From NCBI RefSeq assembly GCF_023284025.1, contig NZ_JAKIKR010000017.1, positions 24,924-88,923 of the forward strand: a stretch of DNA of 64,000 nt, read 5' to 3'. A model generated the notes under the pieces. It was given only the letters and a program-made list of their open reading frames with translations. It ran no database searches and had not been told where the DNA came from. The translations under genes and the position numbers were made by a program. This DNA comes from Shewanella abyssi (lineage in GTDB: Bacteria; Pseudomonadota; Gammaproteobacteria; Enterobacterales; Shewanellaceae). Positions 55,106-63,576 of this stretch are shown in pieces; position 1 is the stretch's first letter, and each line of letters begins with the position of its first letter.

Positions 55106-55554
55106 ATTTGACTCCAATTGTTCGCGATCCAATCCTTAGAGCACCAATCTCAGGGAGATGGTCTAGGGACTACATGTGGAAATGCAATCGCTACTTGTTA
55201 TTTTTCTGTTACTTCCGTGTTAACTACAAGTTAAGTAGTGCGTAGTTTATAATTTATGCAATATTCATAATCAAGTATAAAAATTAACCAGCCGTCGTTT
55301 GTGGGAGAATCGTAAAGTGAATATATGAATGAACATTCAAGAGTCAAAGAAATGACAGCAGAGCCCATCTCCGTAAAAATCAGAGGGAATTACTATTTTT
55401 TGTCAGCTGGAAACTATCTACTTTTTGACTAACTATGCAGTAAAAGTAGACTCGCGCTCTTATCTATAATAAAAAGTTCTTAATTAGAACTTTCTGTATT
55501 ACCAAGCAATAAGATGAACATTCAGCTTGCGGGTTAGTGCTTAACTTCATCGCA
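55106..55554. other. Intergenic region upstream of the collagenase gene
   Basis: About 450 AT-rich bases with no gene. It includes the collagenase ribosome site and probably its promoter. No recognised operator. Confidence 0.5.
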
Positions 55555-55587
55555 CAAAAAACGCCCGGCAAATGCAGGGCGTTTTTT
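55555..55587. terminator. Bidirectional terminator
   Basis: Arms acgccc and gggcgt with flanking A and T runs of six (10-base loop). It stands between the collagenase promoter region and the DUF4136 gene and reads as a terminator in both directions. Confidence 0.8.
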
Positions 55588-55673
55588 ATTGGAGTGATTA
55601 TCGATTATGAATACTGGCAGCTCTGAAACATGCACTTTGAAGTGGTTTGGATATATATATAATACATTACCCC

Positions 55674-55704
55674 ATATACCCATCTTACCTGAAGATGGGT
55701 ATAT
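55674..55704. repeat. Perfect 13-bp inverted repeat after the DUF4136 gene
   Basis: Arms atatacccatctt and aagatgggtatat with a 5-base loop, starting 7 bases beyond the gene's stop codon. There is no T run directly after it on the minus strand, so it may protect the mRNA end, with the real terminator at 55555-55587. Confidence 0.6.
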
Positions 55705-55710
55705 AGCTGC

Positions 55711-56286
55711 TCACGATAGAGGCTTAACTATGGGTAGCGGTTTTAGCATCGTCGATAGTAACTGCTCAAAGCGCTGTTCTCTTTCTGCTGGATTTTTATT
55801 AAGTTCGGTAAATCCTTGCGCTAATACTCGCCAAATTGGCATTGGATGGTGTGGCGAAAAAATAGCAACAAGCACCGAGCCTTTCTCATATTTGTCATCA
55901 ACGCCTTGAGTTGATAGGCCTGCGACTAAACCTGCTCTTTTTAAGATCTCTTTATCACTCATCTCTGATTCAAGCGCTAAACCAAAGCCAATTAAAATAC
56001 TGGGTACTTCGTTTGTCGTGGCAAGACGGTATCCCTTAGCTTGCATCACCTGTGTAATGGCATGTTGCATATGCGCAATAACGACTTGCTCATCGACTTT
56101 ATCACTTGCATGAACAGCAAACATCGTCGGATGCCAACCAAATACCTTTGCAGAACGATTAAGCTGAGACAGATCGCCAGTGGATACCATCGTGGTGCTA
56201 ATGGGGTGATCCGCGACTGCAGAGCTACTGCACCCCGTGAGCACCATGAGACCAATAAATATTACTGCTACATAATTTTTTATCAT
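55711..56286 (-). CDS. DUF4136 domain lipoprotein
   Basis: 191 residues. Lipoprotein signal with lipobox VLTGCSSS (Cys19). The body fits DUF4136: VFGWHPTM near residue 50, AITQVMQAKGYRL, PSILIGFGLALESEM, and the C-terminal IWRVLAQGFTELNKNPAEREQRFEQLLSTMLKPLP. Such proteins are envelope lipoproteins of unknown function. Monocistronic; the antisense frames seen across it are not genes. Confidence 0.85.
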   Translation of the reverse strand: MIKNYVAVIFIGLMVLTGCSSSAVADHPISTTMVSTGDLSQLNRSAKVFGWHPTMFAVHASDKVDEQVVIAHMQHAITQVMQAKGYRLATTNEVPSILIGFGLALESEMSDKEILKRAGLVAGLSTQGVDDKYEKGSVLVAIFSPHHPMPIWRVLAQGFTELNKNPAEREQRFEQLLSTMLKPLPIVKPLS

Positions 56287-56605
56287 TGCGTTTTAAAATC
56301 CATCTCTAAGATTACGTCACAGGTTAACATCTTAAACATTAACCTAACCTGACCTAATAACAATTGCACCCATTATCGGTATAAACAGTATCAATCACCA
56401 TGCCTATACGTTCGATTGCGACGCTTACTGAATCGACTCTTTTTCAATAACAAAAAAGCAGGTTAAGGTGAACTTACGATCACCGAGGTGAAGCTACTGA
56501 TACTCAAATAGGGTGCGCATAATAAGATTTTTCAGTATTGGCTTTGCTAAGCACGATGACCGAGATAAAATAGAGACCGATATACTCTTTACGGCTTTTA
56601 GTTCA

Positions 56606-57199
56606 ATGGAACTTATTTTTGCAATCGCATTATTTGCTTTTTCTTCAGGGATAACCCCCGGACCCAATAACATTATGTTGATGTCATCAGGAGTTAACTT
56701 TGGTATCAAGCACAGTCTGCCGCATCTGTTCGGCATTTGCTTTGGCTTTCCTGCCATGGTGCTCGCGGTAGGACTAGGCTTAACTACCCTATTCCAACTG
56801 TATCCAGTACTGCATATCATCATTAAGTATGTCGGTATCACTTACCTACTCTATCTTGCTTGGTTAATCGCCAACAGCAGTAATAAGTTAAAGGGAAAAG
56901 CCACAGCATCACCGCTTACATTTATCCAGGCGGCTGCATTTCAATGGGTCAACCCTAAGGCATGGATAATGGGTATTGGCGCAATTGCCACCTTTACCAC
57001 AATGGAGCAAGCACTTGCGCCACAGATCATCACTATCGTCAGTGTCTTATTCTGTGTGGCCTTGCCCAGTGCATTTGTCTGGTTAGGGTTTGGCGTGGCA
57101 TTAAAACGCATACTAAAGAATCAAAAACAGCAAAAAATATTTAACGTCAGCATGGCACTCTTGCTTGTGCTTTCAATCATCCCTATGATCGCGCCATAA
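56606..57199 (+). CDS. LysE family amino-acid/homoserine exporter
   Basis: 197 residues from MELIFAIALF at 56606 (a longer frame from 56513 adds a non-hydrophobic stretch untypical of the family). Family motif FSSGITPGPNNIMLMSSGVNFG (about 10-32) with the GxTPGPNN signature, and FQWVNPKAWIMGIGAI in the second half. Six predicted membrane spans. It exports amino acids or related metabolites; the substrate is unknown. The DUF1415 gene follows after 20 bases, possibly in one operon. Confidence 0.87.
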   Translation: MELIFAIALFAFSSGITPGPNNIMLMSSGVNFGIKHSLPHLFGICFGFPAMVLAVGLGLTTLFQLYPVLHIIIKYVGITYLLYLAWLIANSSNKLKGKATASPLTFIQAAAFQWVNPKAWIMGIGAIATFTTMEQALAPQIITIVSVLFCVALPSAFVWLGFGVALKRILKNQKQQKIFNVSMALLLVLSIIPMIAP

Positions 57200-57219
57200 C
57201 CGGCTATAGGCAGTATGTA

Positions 57220-57783
57220 ATGAGCAATAATATCAGTCCCGAACTGCAACAAGTCGCTACGCAAACCGAAAATTGGGTTAAGCAAGTGATTATGAAGTTC
57301 AACATTTGCCCCTTTGCTCGACGTGAAGTTGAACGCGCCAGCATTCGCTATGCGGTTATCGATGAGTCAAAGCTGCAGCTAGTGCTACAGGCATTAATCG
57401 AGGAGTGTGTTTATCTTGATGAGCACACAGAGGTAGAAACCACTCTATTTATCTTACCCCGCGGGTTTGAGGGCTTCTACCCCTATTTAGATCTTGTTGA
57501 TATCGCCACAGAGCTATTATTTGAACAGGGCTATGAAGGGCAATACCAATTAGCGAGTTTTCACCCTGATTACTGTTTTGAGGGTGAACCACAAGATAGT
57601 GCAGCAAACTATACTAACCGCTCACCCTATCCGACACTGCACATCATTCGCGAAGTCAGCATGGAGTTAGCATTAGCTAACTACGATGACCCAGAAACGA
57701 TACCTGAGCGGAATATTGCCTTCGCCGAGCGCAAGGGCAGCGAGTTTTTTATGCAGTTGCTAGCACACTGCAAAAAGAGTTAA
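57220..57783 (+). CDS. DUF1415 domain protein
   Basis: 187 residues. The conserved stretches FNICPFARREVER (about 26-38), FILPRGFEGFYPYLDLVDIA and YQLASFHPDYCFEGEPQDSAANYTNRSPYPTLHIIRE identify the family, common in gammaproteobacteria. Conserved Cys, His and Asp residues (CPFAR, HPDYCF) suggest an enzyme, but the activity is unknown. It starts 20 bases after the LysE gene and may be cotranscribed with it. Confidence 0.87.
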   Translation: MSNNISPELQQVATQTENWVKQVIMKFNICPFARREVERASIRYAVIDESKLQLVLQALIEECVYLDEHTEVETTLFILPRGFEGFYPYLDLVDIATELLFEQGYEGQYQLASFHPDYCFEGEPQDSAANYTNRSPYPTLHIIREVSMELALANYDDPETIPERNIAFAERKGSEFFMQLLAHCKKS

Positions 57784-57836
57784 CACCAATCAGTATAAGA
57801 ACAGCCCTTACAAGGGTGGTTAAGGATTAAAATTAG

Positions 57837-58601
57837 ATGGCAACAAAGTACTATGTAGTGTGGGCAGGACGCGAAACCGGCATTTTCACTAGCTGGGATC
57901 ACACCAAAAAACAGGTTGATAAATTCCCGCAAGCAAAATATAAGTCGTTTAAGACCAAAGCTGAAGCCGAAGCCGCATTTAAGCGCGTGCCGAGTTATGG
58001 CGGCGCAGCACAGAAGAAAACCACCACCAATAGCGCCAGCCCTAAAGCCGAAAAAGCCAGCAAAACAATCGATTTGAGCCAATATGATGTGTCTATTTTT
58101 ACTGATGGAGGCTGCGAGCCAAACCCGGGGAAAGCGGGTTCCGGCGTCGCTATCTATCAAAGTGGTGAGCTAACAGAACTCTGGTATGGCTTGTACAACG
58201 CCAATGGTACCAACAACTCAGCCGAGCTTAATGCCTTGCATCAAGCACTGCTTTTAGCGGATAAAGCGATTAAACAGAGCCAATCGGTGCAGATCTTAAG
58301 TGACTCCCAATATTCAATTAATTGCATTACTAACTGGGCATATGGTTGGAAAACCAAGGGCTGGAAACGCCAAAAGGCGGGAGATATCAAAAACCTCGAT
58401 ATTATTCAGCAATCGCACGAACTGTATGACAGCATCAAAGAACAGCTTTCAATTCAGCATGTATCAGCCCATGTCGGCATTGAAGGTAATGAATTAGCTG
58501 ACCGTATGTCTATCTACGCGATTGATAAAAAAGACAGCCAATTTTGCCGTTATCAAGAGCCTATCGTGTTATCAAGCATCCTCAGTCTGCGCACTGGTTA
58601 G
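57837..58601 (+). CDS. Ribonuclease H family protein with viroplasmin domain
   Basis: 254 residues. The N-terminal 45 residues (KYYVVWAGRETGIFTSWDHT..) form the caulimovirus viroplasmin/RNase HI hybrid-binding domain that grips RNA-DNA hybrids. The RNase H fold follows with catalytic acids in FTDGGCEPNPGKAGSG (Asp), NSAELNALHQAL (Glu), QILSDSQYSINCI (Asp) and VSAHVGIEGNELADRM (His and Asp). It removes RNA from RNA-DNA hybrids. Domain order matches eukaryotic-type RNase H1, found in a group of bacteria. No operon partner is evident. Confidence 0.92.
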   Translation: MATKYYVVWAGRETGIFTSWDHTKKQVDKFPQAKYKSFKTKAEAEAAFKRVPSYGGAAQKKTTTNSASPKAEKASKTIDLSQYDVSIFTDGGCEPNPGKAGSGVAIYQSGELTELWYGLYNANGTNNSAELNALHQALLLADKAIKQSQSVQILSDSQYSINCITNWAYGWKTKGWKRQKAGDIKNLDIIQQSHELYDSIKEQLSIQHVSAHVGIEGNELADRMSIYAIDKKDSQFCRYQEPIVLSSILSLRTG

Positions 58602-58924
58602 TGCAACAACGAAGTGCGCTTACACAACGCCTTCTGCGATGGGTATTCTTTTTATATTAAGAATGGGCTTTACTCTGTGTTGTTGATTTGTTCAGGGGAG
58701 CGACCATTCGTGGCAATCAATGCCTCGCCGACATGGATGTAGGTGCTTAGGTTCAGTCTGGAGCAATGAACCTGTGATTTAAGCCCATTAAACTCCCACT
58801 GAAACGAGCTTCTTCAAGTAGGATGGGGATATATAGTTCACGGTCAGTTTAAATCCAACTAAACTGACTGTTATTTACCTTTCTTTAATAGGTTTAATAC
58901 GGCTGCTATGCGACAATCCCGCCC
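58602..58924. other. Intergenic region
   Basis: About 320 bases with no gene. I see no clear hairpin terminator after the RNase H gene and no defined promoter for the next gene. Confidence 0.45.
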
Positions 58925-59344
58925 ATGAATATCTACCTGGTTTTACACAAGGCCCCTATTCGCGTTTTCCGTATCGGAAGGCGTCGTTTTTGGCTGCGTT
59001 TAAAACTGGATATGCTAGTTGTTAAAGAAGCCTTGTCTCAAGAAAAACAAGAGACCAAAGAGATGCTGGTGACTTACAAACGCTATACCCGCAAACAAGC
59101 AAGCAAAGAGGAGTTAGTCGAAGCCAATAAGCAATTTGCCGACTTACTAAAAGGTTTAGGCCTAGGGGTGTTCGCCGTTTTACCTTTTGCTCCGCTCACT
59201 ATTCCACTGGTATTAAAGCTGGGGAAAATGGTTGGCGTCGATGTATTGCCAAGCTCATTTAATAACATGTCTGAGCGCAAAGCCAATGCCCGCAGAACCT
59301 CAACTAAAAACCGAGTGAAAGCCCACAATAGCCCTGCAAAATAG
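58925..59344 (+). CDS. Short LETM1-like domain protein
   Basis: 139 residues. The segment LLKGLGLGVFAVLPFAPLTIPLVLKLGKMVGVDVLPSSF (about 75-115) is the membrane-proximal helix of the LETM1 superfamily, followed by a basic C-terminus rich in Lys and Arg. An N-terminal coiled part with KEMLVTYKRYTRKQASKEELVE precedes it. In mitochondria LETM1 affects cation exchange and ribosome binding; in bacteria the role of the short forms is not known. Probably membrane-attached. Confidence 0.75.
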   Translation: MNIYLVLHKAPIRVFRIGRRRFWLRLKLDMLVVKEALSQEKQETKEMLVTYKRYTRKQASKEELVEANKQFADLLKGLGLGVFAVLPFAPLTIPLVLKLGKMVGVDVLPSSFNNMSERKANARRTSTKNRVKAHNSPAK

Positions 59345-59485
59345 CCTCAAATCAGCTTATCTTCTTTGCCGTAAACCCTCTTACTTAATCATTGTTAAAT
59401 CATCTCTTTTCTTTCTAGAAAGTGACTAGCCTGATACTCTTAGGGCTATCTTTTAAACTCGTCGCTAATTATAAAGAGTCCCTAC

Positions 59486-60847
59486 ATGAGTAATATCATC
59501 GTTTCAGGTGTTTCAGGCATTCCCCTTTCCATTTTCAACAGCGAAACATTTTCACAGTGGCGCGAACAGCAAGCTAAAAGCGTTATTAACTGGTTAACCA
59601 CAACGCAGTTTTCAGGTAGTGGCGTATGCTTGATCCCAAACACTGAAGGTGAACTGTCTGAGGTCATTTTTGTCAGCAACAATGACGACTCTTACTGGCT
59701 CTGCGGTGATTTAGTCAATCAACTACCCGCCGGGAATTACCAATTAAACGCTGATAAAAAGCAAGTTAAAACCGCCGCTTTTAGTTGGGGCTTAGGCGCT
59801 TACCAGTTCGATCGTTATAAAAAGAGCGATAAGCAATTCCCACAGCTTGTGGTACCAACGCAAGCTCAAGCCGATGAGGCCAACAAATTCATCCGCTCAG
59901 TTTCATTAGTGCGCGACTTGGTCAACACCCCAGCCGCCGATATGATGCCGCAAGATTTAGCAGATACCATGTCAGCAATGGCGACAGAATTTGGCGGAAC
60001 ACTGAGCCAAATAGTCGGTGATGAACTGCTTGAACAGAACTACCCAACCATTCACATGGTCGGCCGTGCCAGCGAGAACGCACCGCGTTTAATTGATCTA
60101 ACTTGGGGTGATGAATCCGCACCTAAAGTGACACTGGTCGGTAAAGGCGTGTGTTTTGATTCAGGCGGACTCGATTTAAAACCTGGCGCAGGCATGCGTT
60201 TAATGAAGAAAGACATGGGCGGCGCCGCGCATGTGATTGGTCTAGCGCAGTTGATTATGGCTAACAAGCTACCTATTCGTCTGCGTGTACTCGTCCCCGC
60301 TGTTGAAAACGCTGTGTCAGCGAATGCCTTTAGACCCGGTGATGTTATTACCACCCGCAAAGGCATTACAGTTGAAATTGATAACACCGATGCTGAAGGT
60401 CGCTTAGTCTTATGTGACGCACTTGCAGAAGCCAACAACGACAAGCCAGAGCTAATGATCGACTTTGCCACCTTAACCGGCGCTATGCGTGTCGCATTAG
60501 GTACTGAGTTACCTGGCTTCTTTAGTAATGATGACCAAGTAGCCGCCGACATTACCGCATCCGGTTTAAGTGTTAATGATCCTGTTTGGCGCATGCCGCT
60601 GCATAAGCCATATATTGAGCTTACAGGCAGTGATATTGCCGATTTAGCTAACTGCGGCAAAACTCCGTTCGGCGGCGCAATCACCGCTGCACTTTATCTA
60701 GAAGCCTTTGTCGATAAAGATATTAGCTGGAGCCATTTTGATGTGATGGCATGGAACAACCGCAAGCTACCAGGTCGTCCAATCGGCGGTGAAGCCTTTG
60801 GTATTCGCGCAGTATTTGATTACCTGCAAAATCGTTTTGATAAGTAA
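59486..60847 (+). CDS. M17 leucyl aminopeptidase family protein
   Basis: 453 residues. The N-terminal domain is divergent (macro-like). The catalytic domain has the two-metal motifs of M17: LVGKGVCFDSGGLDLKPG (about 214-231, Lys and Asp), KKDMGGAAHVIG (Asp), and NTDAEGRLVLCDAL (about 303-316, Asp, Glu and Arg). It releases N-terminal amino acids from peptides in the cytoplasm. Length is shorter than PepA (about 500) and closer to PepB-type proteins, so I leave the symbol open. A terminator follows. Confidence 0.9.
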   Translation: MSNIIVSGVSGIPLSIFNSETFSQWREQQAKSVINWLTTTQFSGSGVCLIPNTEGELSEVIFVSNNDDSYWLCGDLVNQLPAGNYQLNADKKQVKTAAFSWGLGAYQFDRYKKSDKQFPQLVVPTQAQADEANKFIRSVSLVRDLVNTPAADMMPQDLADTMSAMATEFGGTLSQIVGDELLEQNYPTIHMVGRASENAPRLIDLTWGDESAPKVTLVGKGVCFDSGGLDLKPGAGMRLMKKDMGGAAHVIGLAQLIMANKLPIRLRVLVPAVENAVSANAFRPGDVITTRKGITVEIDNTDAEGRLVLCDALAEANNDKPELMIDFATLTGAMRVALGTELPGFFSNDDQVAADITASGLSVNDPVWRMPLHKPYIELTGSDIADLANCGKTPFGGAITAALYLEAFVDKDISWSHFDVMAWNNRKLPGRPIGGEAFGIRAVFDYLQNRFDK

Positions 60848-60878
60848 GCCTACTTTTTAATTAAGTAAAATCTGCTAA

Positions 60879-60906
60879 AAAAGGTCTGTTAATACAGGCC
60901 TTTTCC
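60879..60906 (+). terminator. Terminator of the aminopeptidase gene
   Basis: Hairpin with arms aaaaggtctgt and acaggcctttt (one G-T pair), then a T-rich end, about 30 bases after the stop codon. Confidence 0.75.
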
Positions 60907-60963
60907 TATTGGAATTAGTCAAACAAAGTCCCTTGGTGTTCACAAGGTTAACGGTTGCTCTTC

Positions 60964-61520
60964 TAACGCACTTCTGGACAGAAACGTTTTAGAGTTTAAA
61001 CTCTGAAAATGACTATTGGCATTAGGGAAAGTAGGGTAATCAAATATGCGGTAACGACGTGATTTGCGGCGAGCGCAGCGAGCCATATAGCACCGGAACG
61101 AACAACATCACTTTGTTACACAACACCCTTCATCAAGATACACTTCTGTTACATTCCCACCTCTGACAAATAACTCGATGAATATGTCTTTAGACCTTGA
61201 GTGAAGCCCAAACTCGTACTCTAATTCGTTACTTGTAGTGAGTGATTTGACGTAAAACTCATCTTGAACGGTTTCGAAGGATAACTTATCAAAATGTGCT
61301 TGTGCTTGTGCCTTTGCAAAAAAGTCATCCGTTAACAAAGCGAATAGCTGATCAGGCTGCTGCGCTATCAATAGTATGAACATCTCCATTTATTGCACCG
61401 AAATCAAACTCCGGAGGTAAATTCATTACTGATCGTTCAACCTGCCAGTATCTATCTTTGCCGTTATTGAAAAACTCAAACTCACCTAAACCATCGACAG
61501 ATTTTGTGATTGGCTTTGGC
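60964..61520. repeat. Inverted copy of the 29225-29775 block
   Basis: On the minus strand this block repeats 29225-29775: the unknown gene, the 69-bp dyad and the flank ending in tctgtccagaagtg. Differences are scattered, and two deletions mark each copy separately. The two copies are 31 kb apart and inverted. Confidence 0.82.
61051..61119 (-). repeat. 69-bp imperfect dyad with attC-like ends, copy B
   Basis: On the minus strand it begins gtaacaaagtgat, just where gene copy B ends, and closes with aatcacgtcgttac. Arms are imperfect complements with an unpaired base, as in attC hairpins. It is the counterpart of 29616-29684, and the length is the same. Tentative because the standard 7-bp boxes are only partly matched. 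Confidence 0.38.
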
Positions 61521-61549
61521 TTAGAAAACAACTTTGAGAATATTCCCAT
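61108..61549 (-). pseudogene. Broken copy B of the unknown cassette-like gene
   Basis: Starts at 61549 (MGIFSKLFSKPKPITKSVDG) and reads in frame to about residue 62, where a 29-base deletion (present as caatgctatg... in copy A, between two atag words) shifts the frame. The downstream frame continues as IAQQPDQLFALLTD to GCCVTK at 61108. A 6-base duplication (gcacaa) is also seen. Restored, the protein would be about 148 residues. Function unknown. Confidence 0.65.
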
Positions 61550-61570
61550 AACTCATGTGTCCCGAATTGT

Positions 61571-61595
61571 GTAACGCCGCCAGCTGGCTTGTTAG
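61571..61595 (-). repeat. Short attC-like palindrome between two genes
   Basis: On the minus strand the sequence taac-aa-gccagctggc-ggc-gtta holds a perfect 10-bp palindrome and TAAC/GTTA ends. The TAA is the stop codon of the upstream gene, and the next gene begins 22 bases further on. This is how stop codons lie in integron cassettes, but it is far shorter than a full attC. Confidence 0.3.
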
Positions 61596-62092
61596 GAACC
61601 GACTGCAAATACACTATAGTCATAAGTAATCGGCTCATTATTTTTACCCCACTCTTCGACTAAAAATGAATCATCTAAGTATATTGGTAATTCATGAACA
61701 GTCTTAAGATTGCGAGGGTTTACTCTAAATTTTATTCTAGGTTTAAAATCCAAATAACAATTTTTACACTTTTCTACAGCGACTATTTCAAGCCGTAGCC
61801 CAGCCGGAATAGTTGTTCGCGACTTTACAAACCTATTATCGGTTCCGGGTGGTAGTGAAAATGAGTAAAAAACAGGTTTTTCCACTGTATGATCCGCTTC
61901 CGTCCATCCATGGAGGATAACTTTCTCTTTAGAGGTGACAATTAAACCCACAACTTCAGAATATGGTGTGACGGTACTTACATCATCAAAATCTACGGTC
62001 CCATAACCTGAGACCGTAATAGCCGCAATTATTATGATCCCTGAAATCATAGCTACAAGTGCTATCACTATGATTCGAACCAAAATTGTCAT
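61592..62092 (-). CDS. Hypothetical membrane-anchored protein
   Basis: 166 residues. One N-terminal membrane span (about 5-28, LVRIIVIALVAMISGIIIIAAI) is followed by a beta-rich extracytoplasmic domain with an unusual CKNC pair (about residue 110). Not a family I recognise. The start is preceded by aaggttaggagcc and the stop codon is part of the short attC-like palindrome, consistent with a former integron cassette gene. Confidence 0.6.
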   Translation of the reverse strand: MTILVRIIVIALVAMISGIIIIAAITVSGYGTVDFDDVSTVTPYSEVVGLIVTSKEKVILHGWTEADHTVEKPVFYSFSLPPGTDNRFVKSRTTIPAGLRLEIVAVEKCKNCYLDFKPRIKFRVNPRNLKTVHELPIYLDDSFLVEEWGKNNEPITYDYSVFAVGS

Positions 62093-62370
62093 TTAGGCTC
62101 CTAACCTTTGTATAGTGTGCATTCGGGTATATTTGGCAAAACGCGTATGCACATTTAATTAACCTATTAACTAAGCCCAATTTTCGCAAAACCATTGATT
62201 TATAAATAATCTATCAGAGTGGAGCTGAAAAAACGAGCACATGTGTTCGAAAGGTGCGATTGATAGAAAGGCGTTGCCCAGTGCGATCAGCTAGTGCCAT
62301 TAATGGATTAGTAAAGGTAAGCCAACTGGCTAGTTACTTATCTGTATCACTTACCGCCTGTTACTCACTA
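62093..62370. other. Intergenic, next to the group II intron
   Basis: About 280 bases with no supported gene. The stretch 62260-62370 borders the intron's 3' end and may be the exon of its insertion target, but I could not recognise it. Confidence 0.4.
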
Positions 62371-62371
62371 T

Positions 62372-62960
62372 GGTCGGATAAGCGACACCTGTTGCCAGGT
62401 GCCGCTCTCCTAAGAACCGTACGTGCAACTTTCACTGCATACGGCTCAAGCCTCCACTAAGGCGTACTACGTTACCCGGTAACCACTGGGGTTACCTTTA
62501 CAATACTAACTTGAAGCTTTGATACTTTCTGCTCTATGACTTTCCAATCGATGGATTGTCATTGAGGAAAGCAAGGAGAGGCACTAACTTCAGTTGAAGT
62601 CATCATTTGCGTTTCTCCATTAACAAAGTTCTTCTAATTTTCTTGCAACGGGAGACCAGCTGGAAGTGGGCTCACTTTCGTGACAGACACAAGGTCTGTA
62701 TCTGCATCATTACAATGCAGCTTTGGCTTTCTCCAGCCTCCTTTACCTGCACCACTATCGGCTATCTTCACAGATAACTTTCCCAACGGGAGCGATTCAG
62801 GCTTACCGTGTTCCGTATGAAGCGTAATGTCAGTTTAGATGCCCACTCTAGTGCGGAGAGCTTTATGACCACGAAAGAGCATTGCCCAATCTCTTTCCAG
62901 CTCTCGTTGCCTTTTTTGGCCACAGCGTATAAACCACTTCCGCTGCTTTGAAGTGGCATA
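62372..62960 (-). mobile_element. Internally deleted group II intron
   Basis: On the minus strand a structured 5' region (about 62960-62610) leads to the start of an intron-encoded protein at 62606 (MMTSTEVSASPCFPQ, then stop, with QSIDWKVIEQKVSKLQ following in frame), which is the usual beginning of group II reverse transcriptase proteins, and has a ggag ribosome site. After about 35 codons the sequence jumps to the distal intron part, with domain V at 62414-62447 and a GCAA-capped domain VI-like hairpin at about 62372-62405. Nearly the entire reverse transcriptase is missing. It cannot move alone. Confidence 0.7.
62414..62447 (-). ncRNA. Group II intron domain V
   Basis: Exactly 34 bases on the minus strand: GAGCCGTATG..., a GAAA-containing loop, and ...CACGTACGGTTC. 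The length, the AGC at the start of the stem, and the GAAA tetraloop match domain V, the catalytic core of group II introns. Confidence 0.85.
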
Positions 62961-63021
62961 GTTAATTTGGCCACCTAGTTAGAGGTTGATATTATAGCCT
63001 CATTATTATTTAGGTGATCGT

Positions 63022-63330
63022 ATGACTAAACGTATAAAACGTAATTTTACTCCCGAATTTAGATTGGAAGCAGCATTACTCGTTGTAGAGCAAAACTACT
63101 CTGTTACAGAAGCCGCTAATGCCATGGAAGTCGGTAAATCGACAATGGACAAGTGGGTTCGTCAACTCAGAGATGAGCGCAATGGCGAAAGCCCTAAAGC
63201 AACCCCGATAACGCCTGAACTATTGAAGATAAAAGAGCTTGAACGAAAAATCAAACGGATGGAAAGGGAGAATGACATCCTAAAAAAGGCTACAGCTCTC
63301 TTGGTATCGGACTCACTCAACAATTTGTAA
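63022..63330 (+). CDS. IS3-family transposase OrfA
   Basis: 102 residues with a helix-turn-helix of the Tnp_1 type: [20 protein letters not shown] and [24 protein letters not shown]-terminal leucine-zipper-like part ([23 protein letters not shown]) follows. The programmed frameshift site lies near its end and normally joins it to OrfB, giving the active transposase. OrfB is broken here, so OrfA is probably non-functional in transposition. Confidence 0.9.
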   Translation: MTKRIKRNFTPEFRLEAALLVVEQNYSVTEAANAMEVGKSTMDKWVRQLRDERNGESPKATPITPELLKIKELERKIKRMERENDILKKATALLVSDSLNNL

Positions 63331-63575
63331 TTGTTGATGATATAAAGCAGAGCTACCCTGTTACTTAGATTTGTGATGCGCTTGAAATTCATCGAAGTAG
63401 TTACCGTTATTGGCGCTCGAAATCTAATGTCATAAGCTTGAGTGATATTCAACTTCAAAGTGAAGTGAAAATAGCACATAAGGAAAGTGGCGGCTCTGCT
63501 GGAGCTAGAACTATTTCGGGCATACTTGCTCAACGAGGGAACTATTGGGGTCAGAGTCTGAGGGATCCCCACGAA
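63282..63575 (+). pseudogene. IS3-family transposase OrfB, interrupted and truncated
   Basis: In the -1 frame after A6G, the expected [20 protein letters not shown] sequence reads on to KQSYPVT, a TAG stop at 63366-63368, then ICDALEIHRSSYRYWRS and ESGGSAGARTISGILAQRGNYWG. The DDE catalytic domain is absent because the IS4-family element follows. Two independent defects mark it as dead. Confidence 0.8.
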
Positions 63576-63576
63576 T

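Larger units (their letters stand above)
62965..63575 (+). mobile_element. IS3-family insertion sequence, 3' truncated
   Basis: Contains orfA, an A6G slippery site for -1 frameshifting (63282-63288) and the beginning of orfB. It is cut off at about 63545-63575 by the IS4-family element that starts beyond. The left end is near ggccacctagttag at about 62970. The element lies directly next to the intron's 5' end. Confidence 0.75.

Noticed and set aside
55607..55909. Plus-strand reading frame overlapping the DUF4136 gene
   Set aside because: It lies opposite a well-supported lipoprotein gene and begins across the inverted repeat. There is no family resemblance.
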